56,776 nucleotides of DNA. It comes from Oscillospiraceae bacterium (GTDB lineage Bacteria; Bacillota; Clostridia; Oscillospirales; Oscillospiraceae). Position 1 is the stretch's first letter. The number at the start of each line of letters is the position of its first letter. A program made the translations under genes and the position numbers. The notes beneath the pieces were generated by a model. The model saw only the letters and a list, made by a program, of their open reading frames with translations. It did no database searches and had not been told where the DNA came from. Positions 36,073 through 45,945 of the stretch are shown here, in pieces. The DNA lies in assembly GCA_020025305.1 (NCBI GenBank), contig JAHHSG010000015.1, forward strand, positions 1 through 56,776. The letters are read 5' to 3'.

Positions 36073-37416
36073 ATGTATCTTATGACCAATGGAAAGCTGA
36101 TTACCCGCGACGACAGTGCTCAAGGCTATTATGAGCATGGTGCTCTCGCCTTTGAGGGGCGCCTGATTACCGAGGTGGGCGAGGAGGCCGCACTGCGGCA
36201 AAAATACCCAGATGCTCAGATCATCGATGCCAAGGGCGGTGTCATCATGCCCGCCTTCATCAATGCTCACACCCACATCTACTCCGCGCTGGCTCGCGGT
36301 CTGTCCATTGTGGGCAACAATCCCACCAACTTCTTTGAGGTGCTGGACGGTACATGGTGGGCCATTGACCGACACCTGACGCTGGAGGGTACCCGCGCCA
36401 GTGCCAATGCTCTTTATATGGACTGTATCAAGCAGGGCGTCACCACGATTTTTGATCACCACGCCTCCTATGCCGAGATCCCCGGCTCTCTCTTTGAAAT
36501 CGCGGAGAGCTCCAAAAAGTTCGGGCTGCGCAGCTGCCTTTGCTATGAGGTCTCCGACCGCGACGGCGAAGAGAAGTGTTTGCAGGCCATTCAAGAGAAC
36601 GCCGACTTTATCTCCTACTGCGAGAAGGAAAAAGATCCCATGCTGTCAGCCATGTTCGGCGGCCATGCCCTCTTTACCATCTCCGATAAAACCTTCGAGC
36701 GTATGGCGGCAGCCAACAATGGCCGTACCGGCTTCCATATCCATGTTTCCGAGGGCATGAATGACGTATATGACAGCCTCCAAAACTATGGCCGCCGCCC
36801 AATCCAGCGTCTGCAGGATCATGGTATTTTGGGTGATAAGACCATTCTTGGTCACTGCATCCACGTAAACTCCGCCGAGATGGATATCATCAAGGAAACC
36901 GGCTCCATGGTGGTCAACAATCCCGAGTCCAACATGGGCAACGCCATTGGCATCTGTCCGGTGCTGCAGCTCTACAAGAAGGGCATCCTGCTGGGCATGG
37001 GAACCGATGCCTACACCAATGATATGCTGGAGTCTATTAAGGTGGCTCTGTGCTCCCAGCGCTCCAATGCGTGCCTGCCAAACGTGGGGTGGTGCGAGGT
37101 GACGGATATGCTTTTCCGCAACAACGCCAAGATCGGTGCCAAGTACTTCCCCGAGCAGCTAGGCGTATTGAAGCCCGGTGCCGCTGCCGACATTATTGTA
37201 ATGGACTATAAGCCCTTCACCCCATTTTCCGATGAGAATATTGACGGTCATATGCTCTTTGGCATGACCGGCCGCCAGTGCCAGACCACCATTGCCGCCG
37301 GCAAGATCCTCATGCAGGATCGCCAACTAGTCGGCATTGACGAGGAGGCTGAAAACGCCCATATTCTGGAGGCCTCCAAGAAGCTGTGGGGCAGCCTGAA
37401 CCATCGTACCTATTGA
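36073..37416 (+). CDS. ssnA: Putative aminohydrolase SsnA
   Basis: A metal-dependent amidohydrolase-superfamily enzyme of the ATZ/TRZ/guanine-deaminase branch, 447 residues. Metal ligands: NAHTHIYSAL (HxH, near residue 70), GFHIHVSEG (near 230), LGHCIHVNSAE (near 265) and GTDAYTNDM (Asp, near 320). The true substrate of SsnA is not established; the genes ssnA, ygfK, ygfM and xdhD occur together with selenium-dependent molybdenum hydroxylases in E. coli and Clostridia, which suggests purine catabolism. ATG 36073 follows GGAGG at seven bases. It is controlled by the structured leader and followed by ygfK. Confidence 0.9.
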   Translation: MYLMTNGKLITRDDSAQGYYEHGALAFEGRLITEVGEEAALRQKYPDAQIIDAKGGVIMPAFINAHTHIYSALARGLSIVGNNPTNFFEVLDGTWWAIDRHLTLEGTRASANALYMDCIKQGVTTIFDHHASYAEIPGSLFEIAESSKKFGLRSCLCYEVSDRDGEEKCLQAIQENADFISYCEKEKDPMLSAMFGGHALFTISDKTFERMAAANNGRTGFHIHVSEGMNDVYDSLQNYGRRPIQRLQDHGILGDKTILGHCIHVNSAEMDIIKETGSMVVNNPESNMGNAIGICPVLQLYKKGILLGMGTDAYTNDMLESIKVALCSQRSNACLPNVGWCEVTDMLFRNNAKIGAKYFPEQLGVLKPGAAADIIVMDYKPFTPFSDENIDGHMLFGMTGRQCQTTIAAGKILMQDRQLVGIDEEAENAHILEASKKLWGSLNHRTY

Positions 37417-37451
37417 CAGCAAATACTGTGGACTGTGAAAGGAGCTTTCCT

Positions 37452-40403
37452 ATGTCTGAAAAAATGTATCCCATTCCTTTCCGCTCTTTAGTCAACTGGG
37501 TCACCACCGAGTACGCCCAGTCCGGAAAGATTTTCGGTATCCATACATTCTACCACGCCGACGGCAAGAGCCTGCCTATCTTCGGTGAGCGCATCGAAAC
37601 ACCCTTCGGCCCCGCCGCCGGTCCCAACAGCCAGCTGGCTCAGAATATCATTGCCGCCTATGCGGCAGGCGCTCGCTTCTTTGAGGTCAAAACCGTGCAG
37701 AAGATGGACGGTGCGGAATTGGCGGCCTGTGTCCCCCGCCCCTGCATCCTTGCCAATGATGAGGGCTACAATCAGGAGTGGTCGACCGAGCTCACTGTGC
37801 CCCAGGCTATGGAGGAATACATCAAGGCATGGTGCCTTTTGAAGGTTCTCAGCAAGGTCTACGGCTTTGGCGACCCCGACGGTTTCGTTTTCAATATGTC
37901 CGTGGGCTACGATCTGGAAGGCATCCAGGGCGAGAAGATCGATACCTACATCGAGGGCATGAAGGACGCCCGCAAGACCGCCATCTGGGGTGAGTGCCTC
38001 TCTGTTTTGAAAGAGTTCTTTCCTGCCCAGAGCGATTATATCGACACCATCTCTCCCCGTGTTTCCCGCAGCGTAACCCTCTCCACCCTCCATGGCTGTC
38101 CTCCTGACGAAATTGAACGCATTGCTTCTTATCTGCTGACAGAAAAAGGGCTGCACACCTTTGTCAAGTGCAATCCCACCATTCTGGGCTACGAGACGGC
38201 GCGCCGTACTCTGGACTCCATGGGCTATGACTACATCGTCTTTGATGAGCACCATTTCCAAGAAGATCTCCAGTGGAAAGATGCCGTTCCCATGTTTGAA
38301 CGCTTACAGGCTTTGGCCGATCAGCAGGGTTTGGAGTTTGGCTTAAAACTCTCCAATACCTTCCCAGTGGACACCACCCGCGGCGAACTGCCCAATGATG
38401 AAATGTATATGTCCGGCCGCAGCCTCTACCCCCTGACCATCGAAATGTGCCATCGCATTTCCCGTCAGTTCGGCGGTAAGATGCGCATCTCCTTCGCCGG
38501 CGGTGCGGATTTCTTTAACTGTGAGCAGCTGTTCTCTGCCGGAATCTGGCCCATCACCATGGCCACCACCATTTTGAAAAGCGGCGGCTACAACCGCATG
38601 AACCAGATGGTAAATCAGGTGGCCGCACTTCCGTATCGTCCTTTTCAGGGCACCGATACGCAGGCCATTTGCGAAATGTCTGCCGCCAGCCATACGGATG
38701 TCCATCACGTCAAGGCGCTCAAGCCCCTGCCCAACCGCAAGAGCGAGCAGAAGGTCCCGTGGATCGACTGCTTCACCGCTCCCTGTAAGGGCGGATGTCC
38801 CATTGAGCAGGACATTCCCGAATACATGGAGCTGGTACGCAAGGGGCTCTATGCCCCGGCGCTGCGCCTCATTACGGAGCGCAACCCCCTGCCCTTTACC
38901 ACCGGCACCATCTGTGCGCATCGCTGCCAGACTAAGTGCTCCCGGAATTTCTATGACGAGTCGGTCCGCATCCGCGACAGTAAGCTCTTAGCCGCCGAGC
39001 AGGGGTTCAACGCTCTCATGGCTACCATCCGTCCCACGGAGAAGCTCCCCGGCAAGAAGGCCGCTATCATCGGCGGCGGCCCCACCGGTATTGCTGCGGC
39101 CACTTTTCTGGCCCGTGCAGGAATCGCCGTCACCATCTTTGAACGGGAAACCACCTTAGGCGGCATACCACGCCATGTCATTCCCGCTTTCCGCATCACC
39201 AATGAGGCCATCACCAAGGATATCGCCCTGATGGAACGTTACGGCGTGGACGTGCGCTGCGGCGCATCGGCCCCCTCCGTAGAGGAGTTGAAGGCGCAGG
39301 GCTACACGCACATTTTGTATGCCGTTGGCGCATGGAAGGCCGGCAGTCTGGGAATTCCCGGCGATGTGGCCGGTGCCATCGGCTGGATGAAGGGCGTCAA
39401 GGCCGGGATCATTTCCGTTCACGGCAACGTGGCCGTGGTGGGCGCCGGCAATACAGCCATGGATGCGGCCCGCCTTGCCAAGCGCAGCGGCGCTGAACAT
39501 GTGACCATCGTCTATCGCCGTACCAAGAAGTATATGCCTGCCGATGAGCACGAACTGGCACTTGCGATGGCCGATGGCGTAACCTTCGCCGAGTTGGCCG
39601 CGCCTGTGCGTCAGAGCGACGGTGTTCTGGTGTGTGAGAAGATGAAGCTGGGGCAAGCCGATGCCAGCGGCCGCCGCAGCCCCGTTCCCACCGGGGAAAC
39701 CTTCGAGATTCCCTGCGATCTGGTGATCTCTGCCGTGGGTGAGCAGGTAGATGATGCGCTCTTTGCCGCCAATAACATCGCTTTGGACAGCAAGGGGCAC
39801 CCCGCCTTTGAGACGAATATCGAGGGCGTTTACGCCGCTGGCGATGCCCGCCGCGGTCCTGCCACCGTGGTGGAGGGCATTGCCGATGCCGCCCAATTTG
39901 CCGAGATTGTGATCGGTCACCCTCACACCTACAATATTCCCGAGGAGGCCTACATCACTCATACCGATGCCTGTGCCAAGAAGGGTATTCTTAAAGCGAG
40001 CGGCTGCATCACCTGTGAGGGGGAGCGCTGCCTGCAGTGCGCTACCGTGTGTGAAAACTGCGTAGACTCCTGCCCCAACCGGGCCAACGTGTCGGTGGTG
40101 CTGCCTGACGGCCGCCATCAGATCGTGCACGTGGATCGGATGTGCAATGAGTGTGGTAACTGCACCCAGTTCTGCCCCTACGACTCTGAACCCTCCAAGG
40201 ATAAGTTCACCCTCTTCCAGACAGCGGCAGATATGGACGATTCCCGGAACGCCGGTGTACTGTTCCTGGGCGGTGACCGTGTCCGTGTCCGTCTTTATGA
40301 CGAGCCCAAGGAGTACGATCTCTCCGGTGCCAATGATCTGCCCACGGAACTGGAAATTTTGATCGTCACTCTGCGGGATAAGTACAGTTATCTATATATG
40401 TAA
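37452..40403 (+). CDS. ygfK: YgfK-type putative selenate reductase / Fe-S oxidoreductase subunit
   Basis: A 983-residue three-part protein. Residues about 1-430 form a dihydroorotate-dehydrogenase-like barrel. Near 440-520 is a GltD-type Cys-rich domain (FTAPCKGGCPIEQD, CAHRCQTKCSRNF). Residues 535-840 hold FAD and NAD(P)H sites (AAIIGGGPTGIAAATFLARA; VAVVGAGNTAMDAARLAKRS). The C-terminal part has two ferredoxin-like clusters, ITCEGERCLQCATVCENC and RMCNECGNCTQFCPYDSEP. The selenate reductase name comes from E. coli genetics; the real substrate is uncertain. No xdh hydroxylase subunits accompany it here. ATG 37452 has AAAGGAG upstream. Confidence 0.9.
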   Translation: MSEKMYPIPFRSLVNWVTTEYAQSGKIFGIHTFYHADGKSLPIFGERIETPFGPAAGPNSQLAQNIIAAYAAGARFFEVKTVQKMDGAELAACVPRPCILANDEGYNQEWSTELTVPQAMEEYIKAWCLLKVLSKVYGFGDPDGFVFNMSVGYDLEGIQGEKIDTYIEGMKDARKTAIWGECLSVLKEFFPAQSDYIDTISPRVSRSVTLSTLHGCPPDEIERIASYLLTEKGLHTFVKCNPTILGYETARRTLDSMGYDYIVFDEHHFQEDLQWKDAVPMFERLQALADQQGLEFGLKLSNTFPVDTTRGELPNDEMYMSGRSLYPLTIEMCHRISRQFGGKMRISFAGGADFFNCEQLFSAGIWPITMATTILKSGGYNRMNQMVNQVAALPYRPFQGTDTQAICEMSAASHTDVHHVKALKPLPNRKSEQKVPWIDCFTAPCKGGCPIEQDIPEYMELVRKGLYAPALRLITERNPLPFTTGTICAHRCQTKCSRNFYDESVRIRDSKLLAAEQGFNALMATIRPTEKLPGKKAAIIGGGPTGIAAATFLARAGIAVTIFERETTLGGIPRHVIPAFRITNEAITKDIALMERYGVDVRCGASAPSVEELKAQGYTHILYAVGAWKAGSLGIPGDVAGAIGWMKGVKAGIISVHGNVAVVGAGNTAMDAARLAKRSGAEHVTIVYRRTKKYMPADEHELALAMADGVTFAELAAPVRQSDGVLVCEKMKLGQADASGRRSPVPTGETFEIPCDLVISAVGEQVDDALFAANNIALDSKGHPAFETNIEGVYAAGDARRGPATVVEGIADAAQFAEIVIGHPHTYNIPEEAYITHTDACAKKGILKASGCITCEGERCLQCATVCENCVDSCPNRANVSVVLPDGRHQIVHVDRMCNECGNCTQFCPYDSEPSKDKFTLFQTAADMDDSRNAGVLFLGGDRVRVRLYDEPKEYDLSGANDLPTELEILIVTLRDKYSYLYM

Positions 40404-40451
40404 AGTAATTTACTATTACATATCTTTTATTGCTTCTCTCAACTTTCTCTA

Positions 40452-40492
40452 GAAAACAAGCCGGGAAATCGTCGATTTTCCGGCTTGTTTTC
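40452..40492 (+). terminator. Terminator of ssnA-ygfK
   Basis: A near-perfect 20-base-pair repeat (GAAAACAAGCCGGGAAATCG with its complement, one G-U) closing on a tight loop, followed by T-rich sequence. It can work on both strands. Confidence 0.88.
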
Positions 40493-40515
40493 ATTTATAT
40501 TAAATGACATATAGC

Positions 40516-40549
40516 AAGAGGAGCGCATCAAACCTGATACGCCCCTCTT
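40516..40549 (-). terminator. Hairpin downstream of fhs, likely end of the purine operon
   Basis: Imperfect 16-base repeat CAAGAGGAGCGCATCA / TGATACGCCCCTCTTA around AACC. A second small repeat GCACTATC/GGTAGTGC (40557-40579) lies between it and the fhs stop. The U run on the minus strand is short. Confidence 0.6.
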
Positions 40550-40585
40550 ATTATAAGCACTATCTTTCTGGGTAGTGCACTTTTC

Positions 40586-42256
40586 TTAGAACAATCCAGT
40601 GATCTTGCCGTTCTCGTCCACGTCGATCTTCTCGGCGGCGGGAACCTTGGGAAGACCCGGCATGGTCATAATATCACCCGTGAGTGCTACCAGGAATCCG
40701 GCGCCTGCACTGACCTTCAAATTACGCACCGTGATGGTAAAACCGCTGGGTGCTCCCAGAAGCGTCGCATCATCAGAGAAGGAATATTGGGTTTTCGCCA
40801 TGCAGATGGGCAGTTGATCAAAGCCCAGCGCCTCCAGTTCTTTCATCTGCTTGCGCGCCCCGGCGGAAAGCACCACGCCATCGGCGTGATAGACACGCTT
40901 GGCAATGTCGTTGAGCTTATCCTCGATCGTGCCGTCCAACTCATAGGCAAAGCGGAAGTCAGAGGGCTGCTCGCACAGACGGACAACCTCTTGTGCCAAG
41001 GCTACGCCGCCTTCGCCGCCCTTAGCCCACACCTCGCTGAGAGCCACATGCACGCCTAGGGCACGGCACTTATCCTCGACCAACTGCAGCTCAGCTGCGG
41101 TATCAGTGGGGAATGCGTTAATCGCCACCACACAGGGCAGGCCAAACACCTTGGTAATATTCTCCACATGCTGCAAAAGGTTGGGAAGACCCTTTTCCAG
41201 TGCCTCCAGATTCTCGTTATTCAGCTCCCCTTTGGGCACGCCGCCATGATTTTTCAGTGCGCGCACCGTCGCAACCACCACCACCGCAGACGGCTTCAAG
41301 CCCGCCAGACGGCACTTAATATCCAAGAACTTCTCTGCGCCAAGATCCGCGCCGAATCCAGCCTCGGTAATGGCATAGTCCCCCAGCTTCATGGCCATAC
41401 GAGTCGCCATGACGCTGTTGCAGCCGTGAGCAATATTGGCAAAGGGGCCGCCGTGGATAAAGGCGGGCGTTCCCTCCAATGTTTGAACCAAATTGGGCTT
41501 TAGGGCATCTTTCAACAGTGCTGTCATAGCACCTTCTGCCTTCAGATCATGGGCAGTGACAGGCTTGCCTTCATAGGTATAGGCCACCACCATACGACCC
41601 AGACGGGCCTTCAAATCCGGGATGTCAGCGGCGAGGCAGAGAACCGCCATCACCTCGCTCGCCACCGTGATATCAAAACCATCTTCGCGGGGAACCCCTT
41701 GCATACGTCCGCCGATGCCGCACACAATGTGGCGCAGCTGGCGGTCATTCATATCCACACAGCGCTTCCATACGATGCGCTTGACGTCAATGCCCAAGGC
41801 ATTGCCCTGCTGAATGTGGTTATCCAGCATGGCGGCCAGCAGGTTATTGGCTGCACCGATGGCATGGAAATCCCCGGTAAAGTGAAGATTTATATCCTCC
41901 ATGGGTACTACCTGTGCCCAGCCGCCGCCGGCAGCGCCGCCCTTTACGCCGAATACCGGCCCCAGCGAGGGCTCACGCAGAGCCACCACCGTGTTCTTGC
42001 CTATCCGGCGCAGGCCATCGGCCAGACCTACCGTCGTAGTGGTCTTGCCCTCTCCGGCAGGTGTGGGGTTGATGGCAGTAACCAGCACGAGCTTTCCGTT
42101 GGGACGGTCACTTTCACGCAGCAGCTGATAGTCTACCTTCGCCTTGTATTTGCCATAGAGTTCCAGATACTTCTCATCTACGCCAGCTGACTCTGCAATC
42201 TCCGTAATGGGACGCATCGTACACGCTTGGGCAATCTCAATATCACTCTTATACAT
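40586..42256 (-). CDS. fhs: Formate--tetrahydrofolate ligase
   Basis: Makes 10-formyl-THF from formate, THF and ATP. It has 556 residues, the standard length. The P-loop-like TPAGEGKTTTTVGLADGL lies near residue 66, with REPSLGPVFGVKGGAAGGG (near 96) after it, and the ITGLF end is typical. It closes the purine operon, 17 bases after purL, and so supplies the cofactor used upstream by PurN and the PurH transformylase. In acetogens fhs is in the Wood-Ljungdahl cluster; nothing else of that pathway is here. Confidence 0.97.
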   Translation of the reverse strand: MYKSDIEIAQACTMRPITEIAESAGVDEKYLELYGKYKAKVDYQLLRESDRPNGKLVLVTAINPTPAGEGKTTTTVGLADGLRRIGKNTVVALREPSLGPVFGVKGGAAGGGWAQVVPMEDINLHFTGDFHAIGAANNLLAAMLDNHIQQGNALGIDVKRIVWKRCVDMNDRQLRHIVCGIGGRMQGVPREDGFDITVASEVMAVLCLAADIPDLKARLGRMVVAYTYEGKPVTAHDLKAEGAMTALLKDALKPNLVQTLEGTPAFIHGGPFANIAHGCNSVMATRMAMKLGDYAITEAGFGADLGAEKFLDIKCRLAGLKPSAVVVVATVRALKNHGGVPKGELNNENLEALEKGLPNLLQHVENITKVFGLPCVVAINAFPTDTAAELQLVEDKCRALGVHVALSEVWAKGGEGGVALAQEVVRLCEQPSDFRFAYELDGTIEDKLNDIAKRVYHADGVVLSAGARKQMKELEALGFDQLPICMAKTQYSFSDDATLLGAPSGFTITVRNLKVSAGAGFLVALTGDIMTMPGLPKVPAAEKIDVDENGKITGLF

Positions 42257-42273
42257 CCGCTTACCTCCCTATC

Positions 42274-45200
42274 TTACTTAAAATATTTCACAGCAGAACG
42301 GAACATTCCCATATCATAATCGCCGGGGACATTCTGATATAGGCCCTCCATCCAGCGCTCAGCATGACCCATCTTACCAAACACACGTCCATCCGGTGAG
42401 GTAATTCCCTCCACCGCCAGCGTGGAGCCGTTGGGGTTAAAACGAATATCCATGGTGGCCTGACCGTCCAGATCGGCATATTGGGTAGCGATCTGTCCAT
42501 TGGCGGCCAGCTGCGCTATCAGCTCCTCTGAGGCAAGGAACCGGCCCTCACCGTGAGAGATAGGTACATGATACACCTTTCCAAGTTCTGTTTCCATCAG
42601 CCACGGTGAAAGTTTGGAAGCAACACGAACACCCACGATGCGGGACTGATGGCGGGCAATCTTATTAAAGGTCAGTGTGGGGCAATCGCCGTCCATCTGG
42701 CGAATATCACCGTAGGGTACAAGGCCCAGCTTAATGAGGGCCTGAAAGCCGTTGCAGATACCGCCCATCAGACCGTCACGCTGCATCAGCAGCTCCCGAA
42801 CACCATCGGTCACAGCGGCATTACGGAAGAAAGCGGTGATGAATTTACCGCTGCCATCCGGCTCGTCACCGCCGGAAAAACCGCCGGGCAGAAACACAAT
42901 ATTGGCCTCTTTCAGCTTACGGGAGAAAGCCTCCACGCTCTCGGTAACAGCCGAGGCGGTCAGATTGCGCACCACAAAGATCTCCGCCTCGGCACCGGCC
43001 TCACGGAAGGCGCGAGCCGTATCATACTCACAGTTCGTACCGGGGAACACAGGGATCAGTACACGGGGGCGGGCAAACTTGGCAGCGGACACCACATGGT
43101 TTACCCGCTCACAGCGCAGAGAATCCACCTGCGCTTCCTTGCCAGCTTGGGTAGGATAGACCTGCTCCAGACGCCCCTCGGAGATCTCCAGCAGCTCCCG
43201 AATCTCCACGGCTTCCCCGCCCATGGTCAGCAGTCCGTCATCGGTAACATAGCCCAGCGTGCATCCGATGGTCTCATCCTCCGTCTCTACCAGGAAAGAG
43301 CCGATGGCGGGCGCAAAAATTTCCTCCTTGGAAATGTGCTCATCATAGCGGAAGCCAAAGCCGTTGCCAAGGCACATTTTTCCGATGGCATCAGCTACGC
43401 CCAGACGGCCGGGGGTATAGACAGCACTCTTTTCACAATCATAAATCTGAGCAAAGCATCTCTTTAGGCTCTCTGCCACAGGCATACCGCTCTGATCGGT
43501 CTCCGGCCGAAGCCATGCCACCCGGTGACCTTTTTCTTTAAACTCACCGGACACCACCTCATCGCAGGTACCCGTGGTCACAGCAAAGGAGATCAGCGTG
43601 GGAGGCACATCCAAGTCCTCAAAGGTGCCGGACATAGAGTCCTTACCTCCAATGGCGGCAATACCCAGTTCCATCTGGGCACGGTATGCACCCAGCAACG
43701 CAGCCAGCGGCTTGCCCCAGCGGCTCGGTTCTGTCCGCAGGCGGCCAAAGTACTCCTGAAAGCTCAGGTATACGTCCTCAAACTTAGCACCGGCCGCCAC
43801 CAGCTTACAAACAGACTCTACCACAGAGAGATACGCACCATGATAGGGGCTCTTCTCACTGATGTAGGGGTCATAGCCCCACGCCATGTAGGAGCAGTTG
43901 TCGGTATGGCCCTGCTCCACGCTGATACGATGCACCATGGTCTGTGCCGGGGTCAGCTGGTATTTGCCGCCATAGGGCATCAGTACCGTGCCAGTGCCGA
44001 TGGTGGAATCGAAGCGCTCCACAAGCCCTCTCTTGATACAACCATTCAAATCACCGGCCACAGCCTTCATTCCAGAGGTAAAACTCTCGTAGGAAGCCCC
44101 CTCGTAAGCCTTAGGTGCCTCCACTGCAATGTCAATATGCTTGCTGGCACCGTTGGTATCCAAGAAAGCACGCGAGAGATCCACAATGGTTTGACCATTC
44201 CAATGCATCACCAGACGAGGGCTTTCAGTAACCACGGCGATCTGGGTTGCCTCCAGGTTCTCAGCAACGGCCAGTGCCTGAAATGCCGCAGCATCCTTCG
44301 CCTCCACCACCACTGCCATACGCTCCTGGCTCTCGGAGATGGCAAGCTCGGTGCCATCCAAGCCCTCATACTTACGGGGCACAGCGTTGAGATCAATGCA
44401 CAGGCCGTCCGCCAGTTCGCCTACGGCCACAGATACACCGCCGGCGCCAAAGTCATTGCAGCGCTTGATCATGCGGCTGGCGGCCGGGTTGCGGAACAGG
44501 CGCTGGAGCTTGCGCTCCTCCGGGGCATTTCCCTTTTGTACCTCAGCGCCGCACGTGCTCAGGCTCTCTTGGGTATGCGCCTTGGAGGAACCGGTGGCGC
44601 CGCCGCAGCCGTCACGTCCGGTTCGTCCGCCCAGCAGAATCACCACATCACCGTCCAGCGGCGTCTCTCGGCGCACATTGCCAGCGGGTGCGGCGGCGAT
44701 CACAGCGCCTACCTCCATTCGCTTGGCAGCGTAACCGGGGTGGTAGAGCTCATCCACCAAACCGGTTGCAAGGCCGATCTGGTTGCCATAGGAGGAATAG
44801 CCGTTGGCGGCCTTGGTGACGATGGTGCGCTGAGGCAGCTTGCCCTCAATGGTCTGACTGACAGGCACAGTGGGATCCGCAGCACCTGTGACACGCATGG
44901 CGGCATAAACATAGCTGCGCCCGGACAGCGGGTCACGGATAGCACCGCCGATGCAGGTAGCCGCGCCGCCGAAAGGCTCGATCTCGGTAGGGTGGTTATG
45001 GGTCTCATTTTTGAAGAGCAGCAGCCAATCCTGCTTCTCCCCATCCACAGTGACCTCCATCTTCACGGTGCAGGCATTGATTTCCTCACTCTCGTCCAGC
45101 TTGGTCAGCTGGCCGGACTTCTTCAGCGCTTTGGCAGCAATGGTACCCAGATCCATCAGGCAGATGGGCTTCGTGCGTCCCAGTTCAGCGCGGGTAGCAA

Positions 45201-45945
45201 GATAGGCCTCCCACGTTTTCTGGATTTCTTCACTCTCAAAGCTGACACTGTCGATCACTGTATTGAAGGTAGTGTGGCGGCAATGATCCGACCAATAGGT
45301 GTCCAGTACACGGATCTCGGTGATGGTGGGCTGCCGTCCCTCCTTCCGGAAGTAGTCGCAGCACATACGGATATCCGCCAGATCCATGGCAAGCCCCATC
45401 TCCTGAATGACAGCCTGCAAAGCAGCATCATCCAGTTCGGTAAATCCTTCCAGCGTCTTTACCGCGTCAGGAATATCGTAATGCATCTCCAGCGTAACCG
45501 GCTTTTCCAAGGAAGCCTCACGGGCCTCCACAGGGTTAATAACCTGCTTTTTAATGAGAGCCACTTCCTCAGCGGTAGGCATCCCCAGCAGCTGATAGAC
45601 ACGGGCACTGCGCACCAGAGGACGATCCCCCTGAGAGAGCATCTGGATGCACTGGGCAGCTGAGTCTGCTCGCTGGTCAAACTGACCGGGCAGATACTCC
45701 ACGGCAAAAATCACGCCATCATGTGCAGGCAGCTCCTCGTAGACATTGTCGGTCTGAGGTTCAGAAAACACGGCAGTAACGCTCGTATGAAACAGATCCT
45801 CGTCAATGTGCTCCACATCATAGCGGTTAAAGACGCGAACGCCGCTGACGGAATGGATCCCCAAAATGCCGTTGATCTCACCCAGCAGGGCGCGTGCCTC
45901 ATTGTCCAGCCCCTGCTTCTTCTCTACAAATACTCTGTAAATCAT
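42274..45945 (-). CDS. purL: Phosphoribosylformylglycinamidine synthase, single-chain PurL-PurQ type
   Basis: Converts FGAR to FGAM using glutamine. It has 1223 residues: the synthase part (1-950) and a class I glutaminase at the C-terminus, as in the long Clostridial/proteobacterial enzymes rather than the split PurS-PurQ-PurL of Bacillus. VLDTYWSDHCRHTTFNTVI and NETHNHPTEIEPFGGAATC are the ATP-site motifs, and the glutaminase nucleophile is Cys in GLMGGICNGFQALI with HGEGRF and the catalytic His near the end. The purD stop (TAA) abuts its ATG with no gap. Confidence 0.97.
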   Translation of the reverse strand: MIYRVFVEKKQGLDNEARALLGEINGILGIHSVSGVRVFNRYDVEHIDEDLFHTSVTAVFSEPQTDNVYEELPAHDGVIFAVEYLPGQFDQRADSAAQCIQMLSQGDRPLVRSARVYQLLGMPTAEEVALIKKQVINPVEAREASLEKPVTLEMHYDIPDAVKTLEGFTELDDAALQAVIQEMGLAMDLADIRMCCDYFRKEGRQPTITEIRVLDTYWSDHCRHTTFNTVIDSVSFESEEIQKTWEAYLATRAELGRTKPICLMDLGTIAAKALKKSGQLTKLDESEEINACTVKMEVTVDGEKQDWLLLFKNETHNHPTEIEPFGGAATCIGGAIRDPLSGRSYVYAAMRVTGAADPTVPVSQTIEGKLPQRTIVTKAANGYSSYGNQIGLATGLVDELYHPGYAAKRMEVGAVIAAAPAGNVRRETPLDGDVVILLGGRTGRDGCGGATGSSKAHTQESLSTCGAEVQKGNAPEERKLQRLFRNPAASRMIKRCNDFGAGGVSVAVGELADGLCIDLNAVPRKYEGLDGTELAISESQERMAVVVEAKDAAAFQALAVAENLEATQIAVVTESPRLVMHWNGQTIVDLSRAFLDTNGASKHIDIAVEAPKAYEGASYESFTSGMKAVAGDLNGCIKRGLVERFDSTIGTGTVLMPYGGKYQLTPAQTMVHRISVEQGHTDNCSYMAWGYDPYISEKSPYHGAYLSVVESVCKLVAAGAKFEDVYLSFQEYFGRLRTEPSRWGKPLAALLGAYRAQMELGIAAIGGKDSMSGTFEDLDVPPTLISFAVTTGTCDEVVSGEFKEKGHRVAWLRPETDQSGMPVAESLKRCFAQIYDCEKSAVYTPGRLGVADAIGKMCLGNGFGFRYDEHISKEEIFAPAIGSFLVETEDETIGCTLGYVTDDGLLTMGGEAVEIRELLEISEGRLEQVYPTQAGKEAQVDSLRCERVNHVVSAAKFARPRVLIPVFPGTNCEYDTARAFREAGAEAEIFVVRNLTASAVTESVEAFSRKLKEANIVFLPGGFSGGDEPDGSGKFITAFFRNAAVTDGVRELLMQRDGLMGGICNGFQALIKLGLVPYGDIRQMDGDCPTLTFNKIARHQSRIVGVRVASKLSPWLMETELGKVYHVPISHGEGRFLASEELIAQLAANGQIATQYADLDGQATMDIRFNPNGSTLAVEGITSPDGRVFGKMGHAERWMEGLYQNVPGDYDMGMFRSAVKYFK

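Noticed and set aside
43525..45663. A 712-codon plus-strand frame
   Set aside because: Antisense shadow of purL; no start signal and low-complexity composition.
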